Notes under the pieces: generated by a model
What the model was told of the DNA's origin: nothing
The model's input: only the letters and a program-made list of their open reading frames with translations
Database searches by the model: none
Assembly: GCA_029213005.1 (NCBI GenBank)
Contig: JARGPI010000020.1
Location: 1-64,000, forward strand
Direction: 5' to 3'
Length of the DNA stretch: 64,000 bases
From: Verrucomicrobiales bacterium
GTDB taxonomy: Bacteria > Verrucomicrobiota > Verrucomicrobiia > Verrucomicrobiales > DEV007
Part shown: piece after piece, positions 24,426-32,971 of the stretch
Numbering within the stretch: position 1 is the stretch's first letter
Layout: every line of letters starts with the position of its first letter
Program-made: the position numbers and the translations under genes

Positions 24426-24475
24426 AAATTCCCTTTCGGGAATTTCGGAAAGAAGCGGATCTTAGCTTCTTTCCG
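24386..24475 (-). terminator. cluster of three perfect hairpins at the purC-like/gltA junction
   Basis: Three stems follow one another. The first is 24386-24408 (ten pairs, GAA loop; on the minus strand followed by TTATTTTTG). The second is 24426-24445 (eight pairs, TTTC loop; minus strand followed by TTTTTAGA). The third is 24446-24475 (eleven pairs, CGGAAAGAAGC/GCTTCTTTCCG), spanning the gltA stop codon. The first lies within the last codons of the PurC-like gene. The first two look like tandem intrinsic terminators for the sucC-sucD-gltA operon. Confidence 0.7.
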
Positions 24476-25598
24476 CGATCGGGGTGATCGGCAGATCTTC
24501 GGTTGGACCTGAGTAGTAGGTCAGCGGGCGATAAAGTCGGTTGTCATCCAACTGTTCCAATACTTGAGCGGTCCATCCCGCTGCTCTGGAGATCGCGAAG
24601 ATCGGAGTAAAGAGATCGGTGGGAATGCCCAGTGAGTAGTAAACGGTCGCAGAATAGAAGTCGACGTTGGCGTTGAGGCCTTTCCGCTCACGCATCATAG
24701 TGGCGATTCGCTCGGACATGTTGATCCATTTCGATTCACCCAGCTCGTTGGTGAGTTTCACCGCCATTTTCTGAAGGTGAGGCGCTCTTGGATCAAGCAC
24801 CCGGTAAACCCGGTGACCGATGCCCATAATTTTCTTCTTATTGGCGAGGCAGTCTTCGACGTAGGCGTCGACTTTGTCTTCGCTTCCGATTTTGTTGAGC
24901 ATCTGAATGACGCCTTCGTTAGCGCCACCGTGCAGAGGCCCTTTCAAGGTGCCGATCGCTGAGGTGATCGCAGAATACATGTCCGAAAGTGTCGCGATCG
25001 TTACCCGAGCGCTGAAAGTGGAAGCATTCATGCCGTGATCCGCGTGAAGAATGTAGGCGACATCAAGCGTTTTGGTGGCTTCTGCACCGGGCTCATTTCC
25101 AGAAATCAGATAAAGGAAATGACCTGCCTCACTGAGATCTTTCCGGATCGGAGGAAACTCCAGTCCCTGACGGGAACGGTGATAATAAGCCACGATCAAC
25201 GGGATCTTGGCGCAAATTGAAATCGCGCGCTCTTCGTTGAGAGTGCGGTTCTGGTTATCACCCCGGGTGTCGTAGAGGCCCAGCATGCTGACGCCGGTCC
25301 GAACCACATCCATTGGACCTGCGTCTTTGGGTGCGGCTTTGATGAAATCGATCACTCCCTGGGGAAGTTCTCTTTGATCGCGGAGCGCTTTGGTTAACTC
25401 GTCCAGTTCACTCTGGGTTGGCAATTTGCCGCGATGGAGGAGATAAAGTACTTCTTCAAAAGAAGTGTGTTCGACCAAATCATCGATGTTGTAACCGAGA
25501 TAACGCAAGCGGCCTTCCTGGCCCTGGACGTCACTTAATTTCGATTCGTTGGCGATGACTCCTGCGAGTCCTTTGGCGTATTCTGGAGCTTCCGGCAT
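24462..25598 (-). CDS. gltA: citrate synthase
   Basis: This enzyme condenses acetyl-CoA and oxaloacetate to citrate, the first step of the TCA cycle. The 378-residue length matches the shorter, Gram-positive/archaeal-type dimeric enzyme rather than the ~427-residue E. coli type. Catalytic segments are visible: the ILHADHGMNASTFSARV block and HGGANEGVIQML with the His residues, and GIGHRVYRVLDPRA leading to the Asp region (NVDFYSATVYYSLGIP). It is the last gene of sucC-sucD-gltA, 44 bases after sucD. 2-Methylcitrate synthases are close relatives, but the operon with succinyl-CoA synthetase argues for citrate synthase. Confidence 0.93.
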   Translation of the reverse strand: MPEAPEYAKGLAGVIANESKLSDVQGQEGRLRYLGYNIDDLVEHTSFEEVLYLLHRGKLPTQSELDELTKALRDQRELPQGVIDFIKAAPKDAGPMDVVRTGVSMLGLYDTRGDNQNRTLNEERAISICAKIPLIVAYYHRSRQGLEFPPIRKDLSEAGHFLYLISGNEPGAEATKTLDVAYILHADHGMNASTFSARVTIATLSDMYSAITSAIGTLKGPLHGGANEGVIQMLNKIGSEDKVDAYVEDCLANKKKIMGIGHRVYRVLDPRAPHLQKMAVKLTNELGESKWINMSERIATMMRERKGLNANVDFYSATVYYSLGIPTDLFTPIFAISRAAGWTAQVLEQLDDNRLYRPLTYYSGPTEDLPITPIAERS

Positions 25599-25642
25599 GG
25601 TATTGTCAGTCTAAAAATTTTTCAGTTCCAATCAACTGTTTT

Positions 25643-26536
25643 TCACCCCATAGCGCGTTTAAGAGCATCGCCCATTTCCGATGGAGTTTCGGCGACCTCA
25701 ATTCCGGCTGCCCGCATCGCTTCTTTCTTCGCTTCAGCGGTTCCCATTCCACCGGAAACAATCGCACCGGCGTGTCCCATCCGTCGTCCCGGAGGCGCTG
25801 TTGCACCGGCAATGAATCCGGCGATTGGTTTGTCGCAGTTGTCTTTGGCCCAGGCTGCGGCCTCTTCTTCAGCGGATCCGCCGATTTCGCCGATCATGAT
25901 GATCGCCTCGGTCTCAGGATCGTCGTTGAACATTTTGAGCACATCGAGGTGAGACGTGCCATTGATAGGGTCTCCACCGATTCCGACGCAAGTGCTCTGG
26001 CCCATTCCCATTGAGGTGACCTGCCAAACGGCTTCGTAAGTGAGTGTTCCGGAACGTGAAACCACCCCGACGTTTCCTTTTTTGTGGATGTAACCAGGAG
26101 CGATCCCGATTCGGCAACCTCCGTGAGAATCTTTACCAGTGCCGGGAGTGACAATTCCGGGGCAGTTTGGTCCGATGAGACGGGTTTTAGTCCCGTTCAT
26201 GGCCGCTTTGACACGCATCATGTCGGTCACGGGGATTCCTTCAGTAATCGCCACGACCAAGTCCAGGCCTGCGTCTACGGATTCCAAAATGGCGTCCCCG
26301 GCAAATGGTGGTGGAACAAACACAGCCGAAACTGTGGCTCCGGTCGCGGCAACTGCTTCTTCGATTGTGTCAAAGATCGGCACGCTGCCTTCGAAGGTCT
26401 GGCCTCCTTTTCCCGGAGTGACCCCGGCAACTACCTGAGTCCCGTAATCAAGACTGAGTTTTGCATGTCTACCGCCAAATCCTCCAGTGATTCCCTGGAT
26501 GATAACCTTTGTATTTTCGTCGACTAAAATGGCCAT
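25643..26536 (-). CDS. sucD: succinyl-CoA synthetase alpha subunit
   Basis: This subunit binds CoA and carries the phosphohistidine of succinyl-CoA synthetase, which makes ATP or GTP from succinyl-CoA. The start AILVDENTKVIIQGITGGFG is the CoA-binding Rossmann strand, GPNCPGIV is the conserved loop, and the C-terminal PPGRRMGHAGAIVSGG holds the active-site His. The 297-residue length is normal. It is 37 bases after sucC and is followed by gltA, so the two subunits and citrate synthase should be made together. Confidence 0.97.
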   Translation of the reverse strand: MAILVDENTKVIIQGITGGFGGRHAKLSLDYGTQVVAGVTPGKGGQTFEGSVPIFDTIEEAVAATGATVSAVFVPPPFAGDAILESVDAGLDLVVAITEGIPVTDMMRVKAAMNGTKTRLIGPNCPGIVTPGTGKDSHGGCRIGIAPGYIHKKGNVGVVSRSGTLTYEAVWQVTSMGMGQSTCVGIGGDPINGTSHLDVLKMFNDDPETEAIIMIGEIGGSAEEEAAAWAKDNCDKPIAGFIAGATAPPGRRMGHAGAIVSGGMGTAEAKKEAMRAAGIEVAETPSEMGDALKRAMG

Positions 26537-26573
26537 CGTTTTTTCTTTCTTTTAAATTGAGTTGGATTGGCGT

Positions 26574-27755
26574 TTAGGAAATGGCAGCTACTACTTTTTT
26601 AGCGGCATCGGCTAAATCATCGGCTGCGATCAGGTCCACTCCTGAATTCTTAAGCGTTTCTTTACCGGCGGCTACGTTGTTACCTTCGAGGCGAACCACG
26701 AGAGGGACCTCCAGTTTAACCTGCTTGGAAGCACCCACGATTCCTTTGGCGATCACGTCGCAATCCATGATGCCTCCGAAGATATTTACGAGGATACCCT
26801 GAACATTCGGGTCGCTGCAGATGATTTTAAAAGCGTTGGTAACCTGCTCTTCAGTAGCACCACCCCCTACGTCGAGGAAGTTGGCGGGTTCACCACCGGT
26901 GTGCTTGATGATGTCCATGGTGGCCATAGCGAGTCCAGCTCCATTCACAAGACAGGCGATATTGCCATCGAGGCCGATGTAGTTGAGATCGTATTTTGCC
27001 GCTTCAACTTCGCGGGGATCCTCTTCGGTGGGATCGTGAAGCTCAGCGATTTCAGGATGCCGGTAGAGCGCATTGTCGTCGAAATCAAATTTGGCATCCA
27101 GCGCGAGAACCTCTCCGGTTGGCGTGGTCACGAGTGGATTGATCTCTACCATTGAGCAATCGCATTCGAGGAAAAGTTTGATCAGGGATTTGAGCAGTTT
27201 GGAAAATCCCTTGGCATTGTCCCCGGACAGACCGAGTTTTTTACAAAGCTTTCTCACTTCGTAGGGCTGAAGGCCGAGGAGCGGGTGAACCAACTCGTTG
27301 TGAATGAGCTCAGGCGTTTTCTCCGCAACATCTTCGATGTTCATTCCGCCTTCAGTGGAAGCGACAATCACGGGACAGCTGTGCTCCCGATCCATCAAAA
27401 TCGCGAGGTAATACTCTTTTTCAATTTCCACAGCGTCGGCAACCATCACTTTGCTGACCAGTTTGCCTTCTTCTCCGGTCTGGTGAGTGACGAGAACCTG
27501 ACCAATCATCTGAGCGGCTGCTTCCTCAACTTCCTGAGGGGTCTTTACAATCTGAACACCGCCCTGATATCCATTTTTAAACGTTCCTTTTCCGCGTCCG
27601 CCGGCGTGAACCTGAGACTTTACGGCATAGAGATTTGAGTCGATTGATTCAGCGATTTTTCTCGCTTCCTCCGCAGTATTTGCGACTTCACCGTTAGGAG
27701 TTGGGACGCCGAATTTTTCGAAAAGATCTTTGGCTTGATACTCGTGGATATTCAT
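26574..27755 (-). CDS. sucC: succinyl-CoA synthetase beta subunit
   Basis: The ATG at 27755 (MNIHEYQAKDLFEKFGV) is the standard SucC start; the longer open frame upstream is non-coding leader. The 393-residue protein has the ATP-grasp domain (YAVKSQVHAGGRGKG) and the C-terminal CoA-ligase domain (NGAGLAMATMDIIKHTGGEP, DVGGGATEEQV, NIFGGIMDCDVIAKG). It provides nucleotide and succinate binding. It is first in the sucC-sucD-gltA operon; the ~170 bases upstream of the ATG, before the HNH-like gene, must hold the promoter. Confidence 0.97.
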   Translation of the reverse strand: MNIHEYQAKDLFEKFGVPTPNGEVANTAEEARKIAESIDSNLYAVKSQVHAGGRGKGTFKNGYQGGVQIVKTPQEVEEAAAQMIGQVLVTHQTGEEGKLVSKVMVADAVEIEKEYYLAILMDREHSCPVIVASTEGGMNIEDVAEKTPELIHNELVHPLLGLQPYEVRKLCKKLGLSGDNAKGFSKLLKSLIKLFLECDCSMVEINPLVTTPTGEVLALDAKFDFDDNALYRHPEIAELHDPTEEDPREVEAAKYDLNYIGLDGNIACLVNGAGLAMATMDIIKHTGGEPANFLDVGGGATEEQVTNAFKIICSDPNVQGILVNIFGGIMDCDVIAKGIVGASKQVKLEVPLVVRLEGNNVAAGKETLKNSGVDLIAADDLADAAKKVVAAIS

Positions 27756-27925
27756 TGATGTCAGGGCCCGATTGTGAGCGCCGCAACCTATAAGGTCTTG
27801 AGGAAACAAATCAAGAAAATGCTTGTTTCTTCCGTAATATTTAAAAACAGGAAACGTCACGAAGATCGAATCCGGAAGGAATCGATAAAAACTTGCTGGG
27901 ATGGCACTTTTCCCGCTACAGAGAA

Positions 27926-28267
27926 CTAAAAATTGTCGACGTGGAGAGCCTTCAGGTTTCCGACATACGAACCCCCGTTCGTTTCCGAAATTTCCCAGCC
28001 AAATGATGAATGCCGGTTCCCGTATTCGCTCCTGCAAATCGTGGTTCCAAACTCATCTTTTCGCCAGAGAGCTGAGTCATTTCCCGGAATGATGTCGGCG
28101 GATTCCCAAACCTCTTCGACGATTGACCGATCATAGTTTCCCCGGGGTTTGATAACCTCGACCTCGTTGGATAGCGCAAATAGATCTGACATATCGCTGG
28201 AGTGATCTCCAAATTCAGTGAAGCGGCAAGAGTGCTTCGGATCAATTGAAATCTCACATAAATTCAT
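27926..28267 (-). CDS. short protein with a degenerate HNH-endonuclease-like domain
   Basis: This 113-residue protein ends with the pattern ALWRKDEFGTTICRSEYGNR, SSFGWEIS and GNLKALHVDNF. The run W-r-k-D-E-F-G...YGNR-x-S-x-[FY]-GWEI-D-H...NL-x-x-L-H-x-x-N is known from HNH-type proteins. Here the catalytic D-H after GWEI is replaced by S-E, and the segment before NLkaLH is shortened, so nuclease activity is unlikely. The N-terminal half is acidic and polar (STEFGDHSSDMSDLF-like composition). It lies upstream of sucC on the same strand, with 170 bases between. It may be an HNH-derived binding protein or a decaying gene. Confidence 0.55.
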   Translation of the reverse strand: MNLCEISIDPKHSCRFTEFGDHSSDMSDLFALSNEVEVIKPRGNYDRSIVEEVWESADIIPGNDSALWRKDEFGTTICRSEYGNRHSSFGWEISETNGGSYVGNLKALHVDNF

Positions 28268-28347
28268 AACAATTCGTGAATCTTAAGTGGTAATATAACC
28301 AGTGTTTATGTGAACTGTCTAACGTTTTTCTATTGTGATTCGGTATG

Positions 28348-29262
28348 TCAATTTTGCAGCGAGTCCCGGTTCAGTTGTGTGACCTGATATCCTTTGGTTG
28401 TCAACATCTGGACAATCCCGTCAGGTCCCACAAGGTGGCCTGCTCCGACGAGGAAGAGATCGTTCTGCGAGCTTTTTATCGACTGCTCAATTACCGGGAG
28501 CCAGTTTTGGTTTCGTTTCACCATAACGACGTCATGGACGTTTCCGCCCCGCGGTGTTTTTTCGGTGATCAGCTTGTCGAGGGTATCATTGTCGCCGTGC
28601 CGCCACGCTTTGAGCAGTTTCTCGAGTGTGTCAGCGGGTTTGTCTGCATCGTCGATGGCTTGATTGATCAATCGATCGAGCGATTTGGGATCGAGTTCAT
28701 CGAACATGGAAAGTTGGTATTCGGGAGTTTCCAAACCGCTCACGCTGGTCCCGTCCTCTTTGCAGCGGGAATAGATGAGGGATTCGATCCCATTGTCCGG
28801 CGATGCTCCCATTTCCCGGGCAGACAGTGCGGACAGGGTCGGGATGACCATACCCGGTTTCAGGTGGTTCAGGGTTTTGGCGGAGACACCTTTTGATCTC
28901 ACGTAGGTCTGGAGGCGAGCAAGGGTCTCTTTCGGGATAAATCGGGAAAGTGTCATTTCCGGAGGAAGTTGGGCCATCTCCAGCATGCGTTGTTTCATTT
29001 CCGGTTGACCGACGAGTTTCATATCCAGTTCGAAGTAGACATGCTTACACTCCCGGTAGGCGCGAAAGTAACAATCGGGAATTGGGAGATCGCTTTCTCG
29101 TAAGAGATGAACGGATCCTGCTAAATAAACGACGTTATCATGATCGCGGATTTCCCAGATCGAGACAGATTTGGGAGTGGGGGACTGAGCTTGAGTGTGA
29201 TAGCAGTAATGGCTTGATAGATAAAGTGTGAGGAGGAGTCGGGGGAGGGTGCAGCCAGGCAT
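28348..29262 (-). CDS. secreted TraB/GumN family protein
   Basis: The exported 304-residue protein has the family hallmarks VYLAGSVHLLRESD near the N-terminus, YFELDMKL, GIESLIY and the C-terminal FLVGAGHLVGPDGIVQML. The two GxxH motifs are thought to place histidines for metal-dependent hydrolysis; members resemble the Tiki metalloproteases. The bacterial role is not settled. The signal peptide is short and Cys-containing. It is a single gene between the HNH-like gene and the pilT pair, separated from the latter by their terminator. Confidence 0.85.
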   Translation of the reverse strand: MPGCTLPRLLLTLYLSSHYCYHTQAQSPTPKSVSIWEIRDHDNVVYLAGSVHLLRESDLPIPDCYFRAYRECKHVYFELDMKLVGQPEMKQRMLEMAQLPPEMTLSRFIPKETLARLQTYVRSKGVSAKTLNHLKPGMVIPTLSALSAREMGASPDNGIESLIYSRCKEDGTSVSGLETPEYQLSMFDELDPKSLDRLINQAIDDADKPADTLEKLLKAWRHGDNDTLDKLITEKTPRGGNVHDVVMVKRNQNWLPVIEQSIKSSQNDLFLVGAGHLVGPDGIVQMLTTKGYQVTQLNRDSLQN

Positions 29263-29316
29263 AGTTCAAACCAATAGAACGATATCTGACAAAAAGCGAT
29301 AGCTGTGTTTGCGTCA

Positions 29317-29356
29317 CAAAAAACGCCCCGACTCTACATCCGGTAGAATCGGGGCG
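29317..29356 (-). terminator. intrinsic terminator of the pilT pair
   Basis: A 14-base stem (CGCCCCGACTCTAC against GTAGAATCGGGGCG, one mismatch) with a short loop is followed on the minus strand by TTTTTTGTG. It lies 30 bases past the stop of the second pilT-like gene. Confidence 0.85.
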
Positions 29357-29385
29357 CTGAAATATGATAACTGAGGTGAATTTGC

Positions 29386-30483
29386 CTATTCCACTCCGCC
29401 GGCGGAGTTACCCAGCTCAGCATGCTCAGGCGGCAGAGCTGCTCTGAATCGCGATTTGTCGATCGCTTTCATATAGGCTTCGAGCGGTCCGACTTTACCT
29501 TCGACCATTTGGGCCCAGATAGAGTCATCCATAAACTGCATACCGTGATCTTTCCCTCCGGTAATGACGTCGTGAAGTTTCTGAGTGGCGCCTTCGCGAA
29601 TCACTGAGCTCACCGCCGGGGTTGCTACGAGGATTTCGTTGACGGCGACCCGTCCCGGTTTGTCTTCCCGTTTGCAGAGCAACTGGGCGACCACACCTCT
29701 TAAAGAACCGGCCAGCATCGTTCTAACCTGCGATTGCTGATCGGATGGGAACACATCAACCAAACGGTCAACCGTTTTACGAGCGTTGTTGGTGTGAAGC
29801 GTTCCGAAAACGAGCAGGCCGGTTTCCGCGGCGGTGAGGGCCAGGGATATCGTTTCAAGGTCCCGCATCTCACCCACCAGAACGATGTCGGCATCCTGAC
29901 GAAGCGAAGCTCTCAGTCCGTCTGCGAAAGACGGGCAGTGAATCGGAACTTCCCGCTGAGTAATGGTCGATTTTTTGTTTCGGTGAACAAATTCGATCGG
30001 TTCCTCGACGGTGATGATATGACGGGCATAGCTCCGGTTGATATAATCAATCAGCGCGGCCAGCGTCGTCGACTTACCGGAGCCGGTTGGGCCGGTCACG
30101 AGAACCAGGCCGCTTCTCATGTCACCGAAGGATTCGATCGTGTCCGGGACATTCAGTTCCTGAAGCGTCTTAATCTCGGTAGGGATCAATCGAAAAACCG
30201 CTGCTAGACCGTTTTTCTGCTGAAAGTAGTTACAGCGGAAACGCGAGTCGGCATCCATTTCGTAAGCGAAATCGAGATCCCCTTTTTCCAGGTAGCGCTC
30301 GTAGGCCTTCGGTTCGCAAATTTCCCGAAGCATCGCGTCAATCGTGGCTCGATCCAGAACGCCGTCTGAAATCGGGGCGACCGCACCGTGAGCCCGCATC
30401 TTCGGCGGCTGACCTTCACTGAGGTGAAGATCGGAAGCCCCTGAGGCGACGAGGTGTTGAAAATACTGGTCAATAATTGCCAT
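29386..30483 (-). CDS. pilT: PilT-like type IV pilus retraction ATPase (second of a pair)
   Basis: The 365-residue protein has the PilT/GspE fold: an N-terminal PAS-like part (SGASDLHLSEGQPP), Walker A GPTGSGKST at 131-139, Asp box and Walker B (ADIVLVGEMRDLETI) and the His box (TGLLVFGTLHTNNA). These hexameric motors depolymerise type IV pili. The usual AIRNLIRE motif of PilT reads AVSSVIREG here, which may alter retraction control. It is 25 bases downstream of the paralogue at 30509 and followed by a terminator, so the two are one operon. No pilus structural gene is in the window. Confidence 0.9.
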   Translation of the reverse strand: MAIIDQYFQHLVASGASDLHLSEGQPPKMRAHGAVAPISDGVLDRATIDAMLREICEPKAYERYLEKGDLDFAYEMDADSRFRCNYFQQKNGLAAVFRLIPTEIKTLQELNVPDTIESFGDMRSGLVLVTGPTGSGKSTTLAALIDYINRSYARHIITVEEPIEFVHRNKKSTITQREVPIHCPSFADGLRASLRQDADIVLVGEMRDLETISLALTAAETGLLVFGTLHTNNARKTVDRLVDVFPSDQQSQVRTMLAGSLRGVVAQLLCKREDKPGRVAVNEILVATPAVSSVIREGATQKLHDVITGGKDHGMQFMDDSIWAQMVEGKVGPLEAYMKAIDKSRFRAALPPEHAELGNSAGGVE

Positions 30484-30508
30484 AATATATGATTGTTTGG
30501 GTTAGGGG

Positions 30509-31594
30509 TTACAGGCCGAGGGCGGCTTTTACCGATGCTCTGTCGATTGATCGTTGCACCGCCTCCTGCGGAGTGATTTTGTCTTCATGAACCAGTTTGA
30601 GGAGCGCGTCGTCCATCATGATCATACCGACGTTCTTACCCGTCTGCATCACGCCGGGAAGCATAAATGTTTTACCATCGCGAACCAGAGAGGAAACCGC
30701 CGGCGTGTTTACCAGTAGCTCCAGTGCGAGCTCCCGACCGGTCCCGTCTTTTCGTGGAACCAGCTGCTGGGAAATAATGCCGCGAAGTGATTCGCCTACC
30801 ATGATCCGGATTTGCTCGCGCTGTTCCGTGGGGAACACATCGAGAATCCGGTCCAGGGTTCGTGCGGCACTACCGGTGTGCAGGGTTGCTAGCACGAGGT
30901 GACCGGTTTCCGCTGCGGTGATCGCCAGAGAAATTGTCTCCAAATCCCGCATCTCACCAACCATGATGATATCCGGATCTTCACGGAGGGCGGCTCTCAA
31001 GGCATGGGAGAAACTCTCGGTATGGGTGTGAATCTCCCGCTGGTTAACATGACAGCCTTTCGAGTCGATCACATATTCGATCGGATCTTCCAGGGTGATA
31101 ATATGATCTTCCCGGTCTTCGTTGATTTCATTGATCAGCGAAGCCAGGGTTGTCGACTTACCTGAACCCACCGCTCCGGTGACAAGAACGAGGCCGTTCT
31201 GGTACTCCAGAAGCGGTTTGATTGCCGCAGGCAGCCCCAGTTCGTCCATCGTCCGTAAATTGGTACTGATAACCCGGAACACCATTTCCCAGCCCAACCG
31301 GGTCTTGACCACTGAGGCCCTGAACCGGCCAAATCCCGGATCGTAAGCAAAGTCCACGTCTCCTTTTTCGTTGAGACGCTTCAATTCCTCTTCGGGAAGG
31401 TAATTTCGGGCCAACAGCTCAGTTTGTTCCGGCGTGAGGATTTCGGCATTCTCCCAGACGGGTTGGAGCAGACCGAACCGCCGCCACTTCGGTTTTGATG
31501 TTGGGGCCAAGTGGACGTCAGAGACGTCGTACTGCTGAGCTAGCCTCAGGTATTCGTCCACGTGGTCCAGTGCTGGAACAGTTTCTTCAGACAT
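30509..31594 (-). CDS. pilT: PilT-like type IV pilus ATPase (first of a pair)
   Basis: This 361-residue paralogue of the next gene has Walker A GAVGSGKST at 140-148, Walker B PDIIMVGEMRDLETI and the His box GHLVLATLHTGSA. The AIRNLIRE region reads AVSSLVRDG, as in its partner, so the change predates the duplication or is shared by the lineage. Tandem pilT genes often encode PilT and PilU, where PilU only works with PilT; which is which cannot be told here. It is divergent from the DUF1080 gene at 31796, with about 200 bases between for both promoters. Confidence 0.88.
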   Translation of the reverse strand: MSEETVPALDHVDEYLRLAQQYDVSDVHLAPTSKPKWRRFGLLQPVWENAEILTPEQTELLARNYLPEEELKRLNEKGDVDFAYDPGFGRFRASVVKTRLGWEMVFRVISTNLRTMDELGLPAAIKPLLEYQNGLVLVTGAVGSGKSTTLASLINEINEDREDHIITLEDPIEYVIDSKGCHVNQREIHTHTESFSHALRAALREDPDIIMVGEMRDLETISLAITAAETGHLVLATLHTGSAARTLDRILDVFPTEQREQIRIMVGESLRGIISQQLVPRKDGTGRELALELLVNTPAVSSLVRDGKTFMLPGVMQTGKNVGMIMMDDALLKLVHEDKITPQEAVQRSIDRASVKAALGL

Positions 31595-31795
31595 GTCTAT
31601 TTTTATTTCGGAAGTTCGATTGTTTCGGGTTTTCCTAACTAAACCAGATTACCGATACCACCTTTTACTGGATTATCTTTATCGAAGTATCTGCAGGCAA
31701 GCCGAAAAACGACAAACTTGCGGAGGCGCTTTTTAGCTGTCCGGGGGATATATTCACTTGCCAATCGGAGAGAACCCGCACAAGTGTTGGGAGTT

Positions 31796-32641
31796 GTGAA
31801 GTCTCTAATCGGTCTATTCGTCTTTGTTGCAGTCTTGGCACTTATTGGTGTGGGAACTCATTATGCCATGTATCAAAAACCGGGGTTTTATATCTGGTCG
31901 ATGAACCCGGCGGGTGGTTTTTCCCAAACCAAGCTGAAAGCAGAAGGCCCGACTCTGGTCAAGCCGGTCGAAGAGGTGAAGCCGAAAGTGGAACCGCTGG
32001 CTGACGCTCCGGTCGCTGAGGCGGAGAAAGAAGCGGCGCCCGCCGAGGAGGTGAAACCTGAGCCGCCTGCAGATCCTAATGTGATCACTCTCTTCGATGG
32101 TAAAGAACTTGGCAACTGGCAGGTCACCCAATACGGAGGTGAGGGCGAAGTTTTTGTAACCGAAGAAGGTGAGATGGAATTTGGCTTCGGTGCCATTCTC
32201 ACCGGCGTCCACTGGAAGGAGGAAGTTCCCCGGACTTCAAACTACGAAATTACTCTCGAAGCCATGAAAATTGATGGCAACGACTTTTTCTGTGCGCTGA
32301 CTTTTCCAGTCAAGGAAAGCCACGCGACCTTCGTGATCGGTGGTTGGGGTGGAGGTATTGTCGGGCTCTCCAGCGTCGATGACCTTGATGCCTCTGAGAA
32401 CGAGACCATGAACATCGAAGGCTTTAATGAGAATGTCTGGTTTAAAGTAAGAGTTAAAGTTACAGACGAAAAAATTCAGGCGTGGATCGACGATGCGGAG
32501 ATGGTTGATCTCGAATTAAAGGATCGGAAAATCAGTCTACGTCCCGGAGATATCGAGCTTTCGGTCCCAATTGGTATCGCCAGTTTCCAAACCCGATCAA
32601 AGTATCGGAATATCGTTTGGAAAAATCTTCCGGCCGAATAG
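31796..32641 (+). CDS. membrane-anchored DUF1080 protein
   Basis: I start at the GTG at 31796, preceded by GGGAG, giving a 281-residue protein. The longer frame from a TTG at 31718 has an uninformative N-terminus. Residues 4-24 form a membrane anchor (LIGLFVFVAVLALIGVG). A proline/glutamate/alanine-rich linker runs to ~95, followed by a DUF1080-type jelly roll (NVITLFDGKELGNWQV, VWFKVRVKVTDEKIQAWIDD, RSKYRNIVWKNL). It lacks the catalytic-looking elements of the secreted DUF1080 at 12387 and may be a glycan-binding surface protein. A short A/T hairpin just after the stop (GTGTTTTTTC...) could help termination. Confidence 0.75.
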   Translation: MKSLIGLFVFVAVLALIGVGTHYAMYQKPGFYIWSMNPAGGFSQTKLKAEGPTLVKPVEEVKPKVEPLADAPVAEAEKEAAPAEEVKPEPPADPNVITLFDGKELGNWQVTQYGGEGEVFVTEEGEMEFGFGAILTGVHWKEEVPRTSNYEITLEAMKIDGNDFFCALTFPVKESHATFVIGGWGGGIVGLSSVDDLDASENETMNIEGFNENVWFKVRVKVTDEKIQAWIDDAEMVDLELKDRKISLRPGDIELSVPIGIASFQTRSKYRNIVWKNLPAE

Positions 32642-32900
32642 AGTCGTTTTTTGCGTGTTTTTTCAAAAAACACCGCTATATCCGGGGTGTCTCCCGCTGA
32701 TTATTAAAAAACTTAAGGTGACGGTCTTGACTAATAGTTGAGTATCAGCCAAGCTGAAAATTCCACCACCAACACAATCACAACTTGGGCGTATTTACGG
32801 CAATTATAAAATTGCACTAACTTTAAACTTTCGCCTAGATAAAATATCAAGTTTTTTTAATCTATTGCTTGACCAGTCGCTAAAATGCTGTCTGGATTAT

Positions 32901-32920
32901 AAAAACAAATTTTTGTTTTT
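32901..32920. promoter_or_regulatory. 20-base perfect A/T palindrome upstream of the winged-helix gene
   Basis: AAAAACAAA, two bases, TTTGTTTTT, about 50 bases before the ATG at 32972. It sits in a 330-base AT-rich gap (32642-32971) with no gene. The next gene encodes a putative DNA-binding protein, so this may be its operator, but it could also be a simple A/T-rich hairpin. Confidence 0.35.
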
Positions 32921-32971
32921 AACGATCACAAATAATCAACACAAGCAAATATTAACTCTGAACCAAACCGC

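Noticed and set aside
32680..32900. A specific sigma-70 promoter in the winged-helix gene leader
   Set aside because: TTGAC-like and TATAAT-like strings occur but not at a 16-18-base spacing that I could defend.
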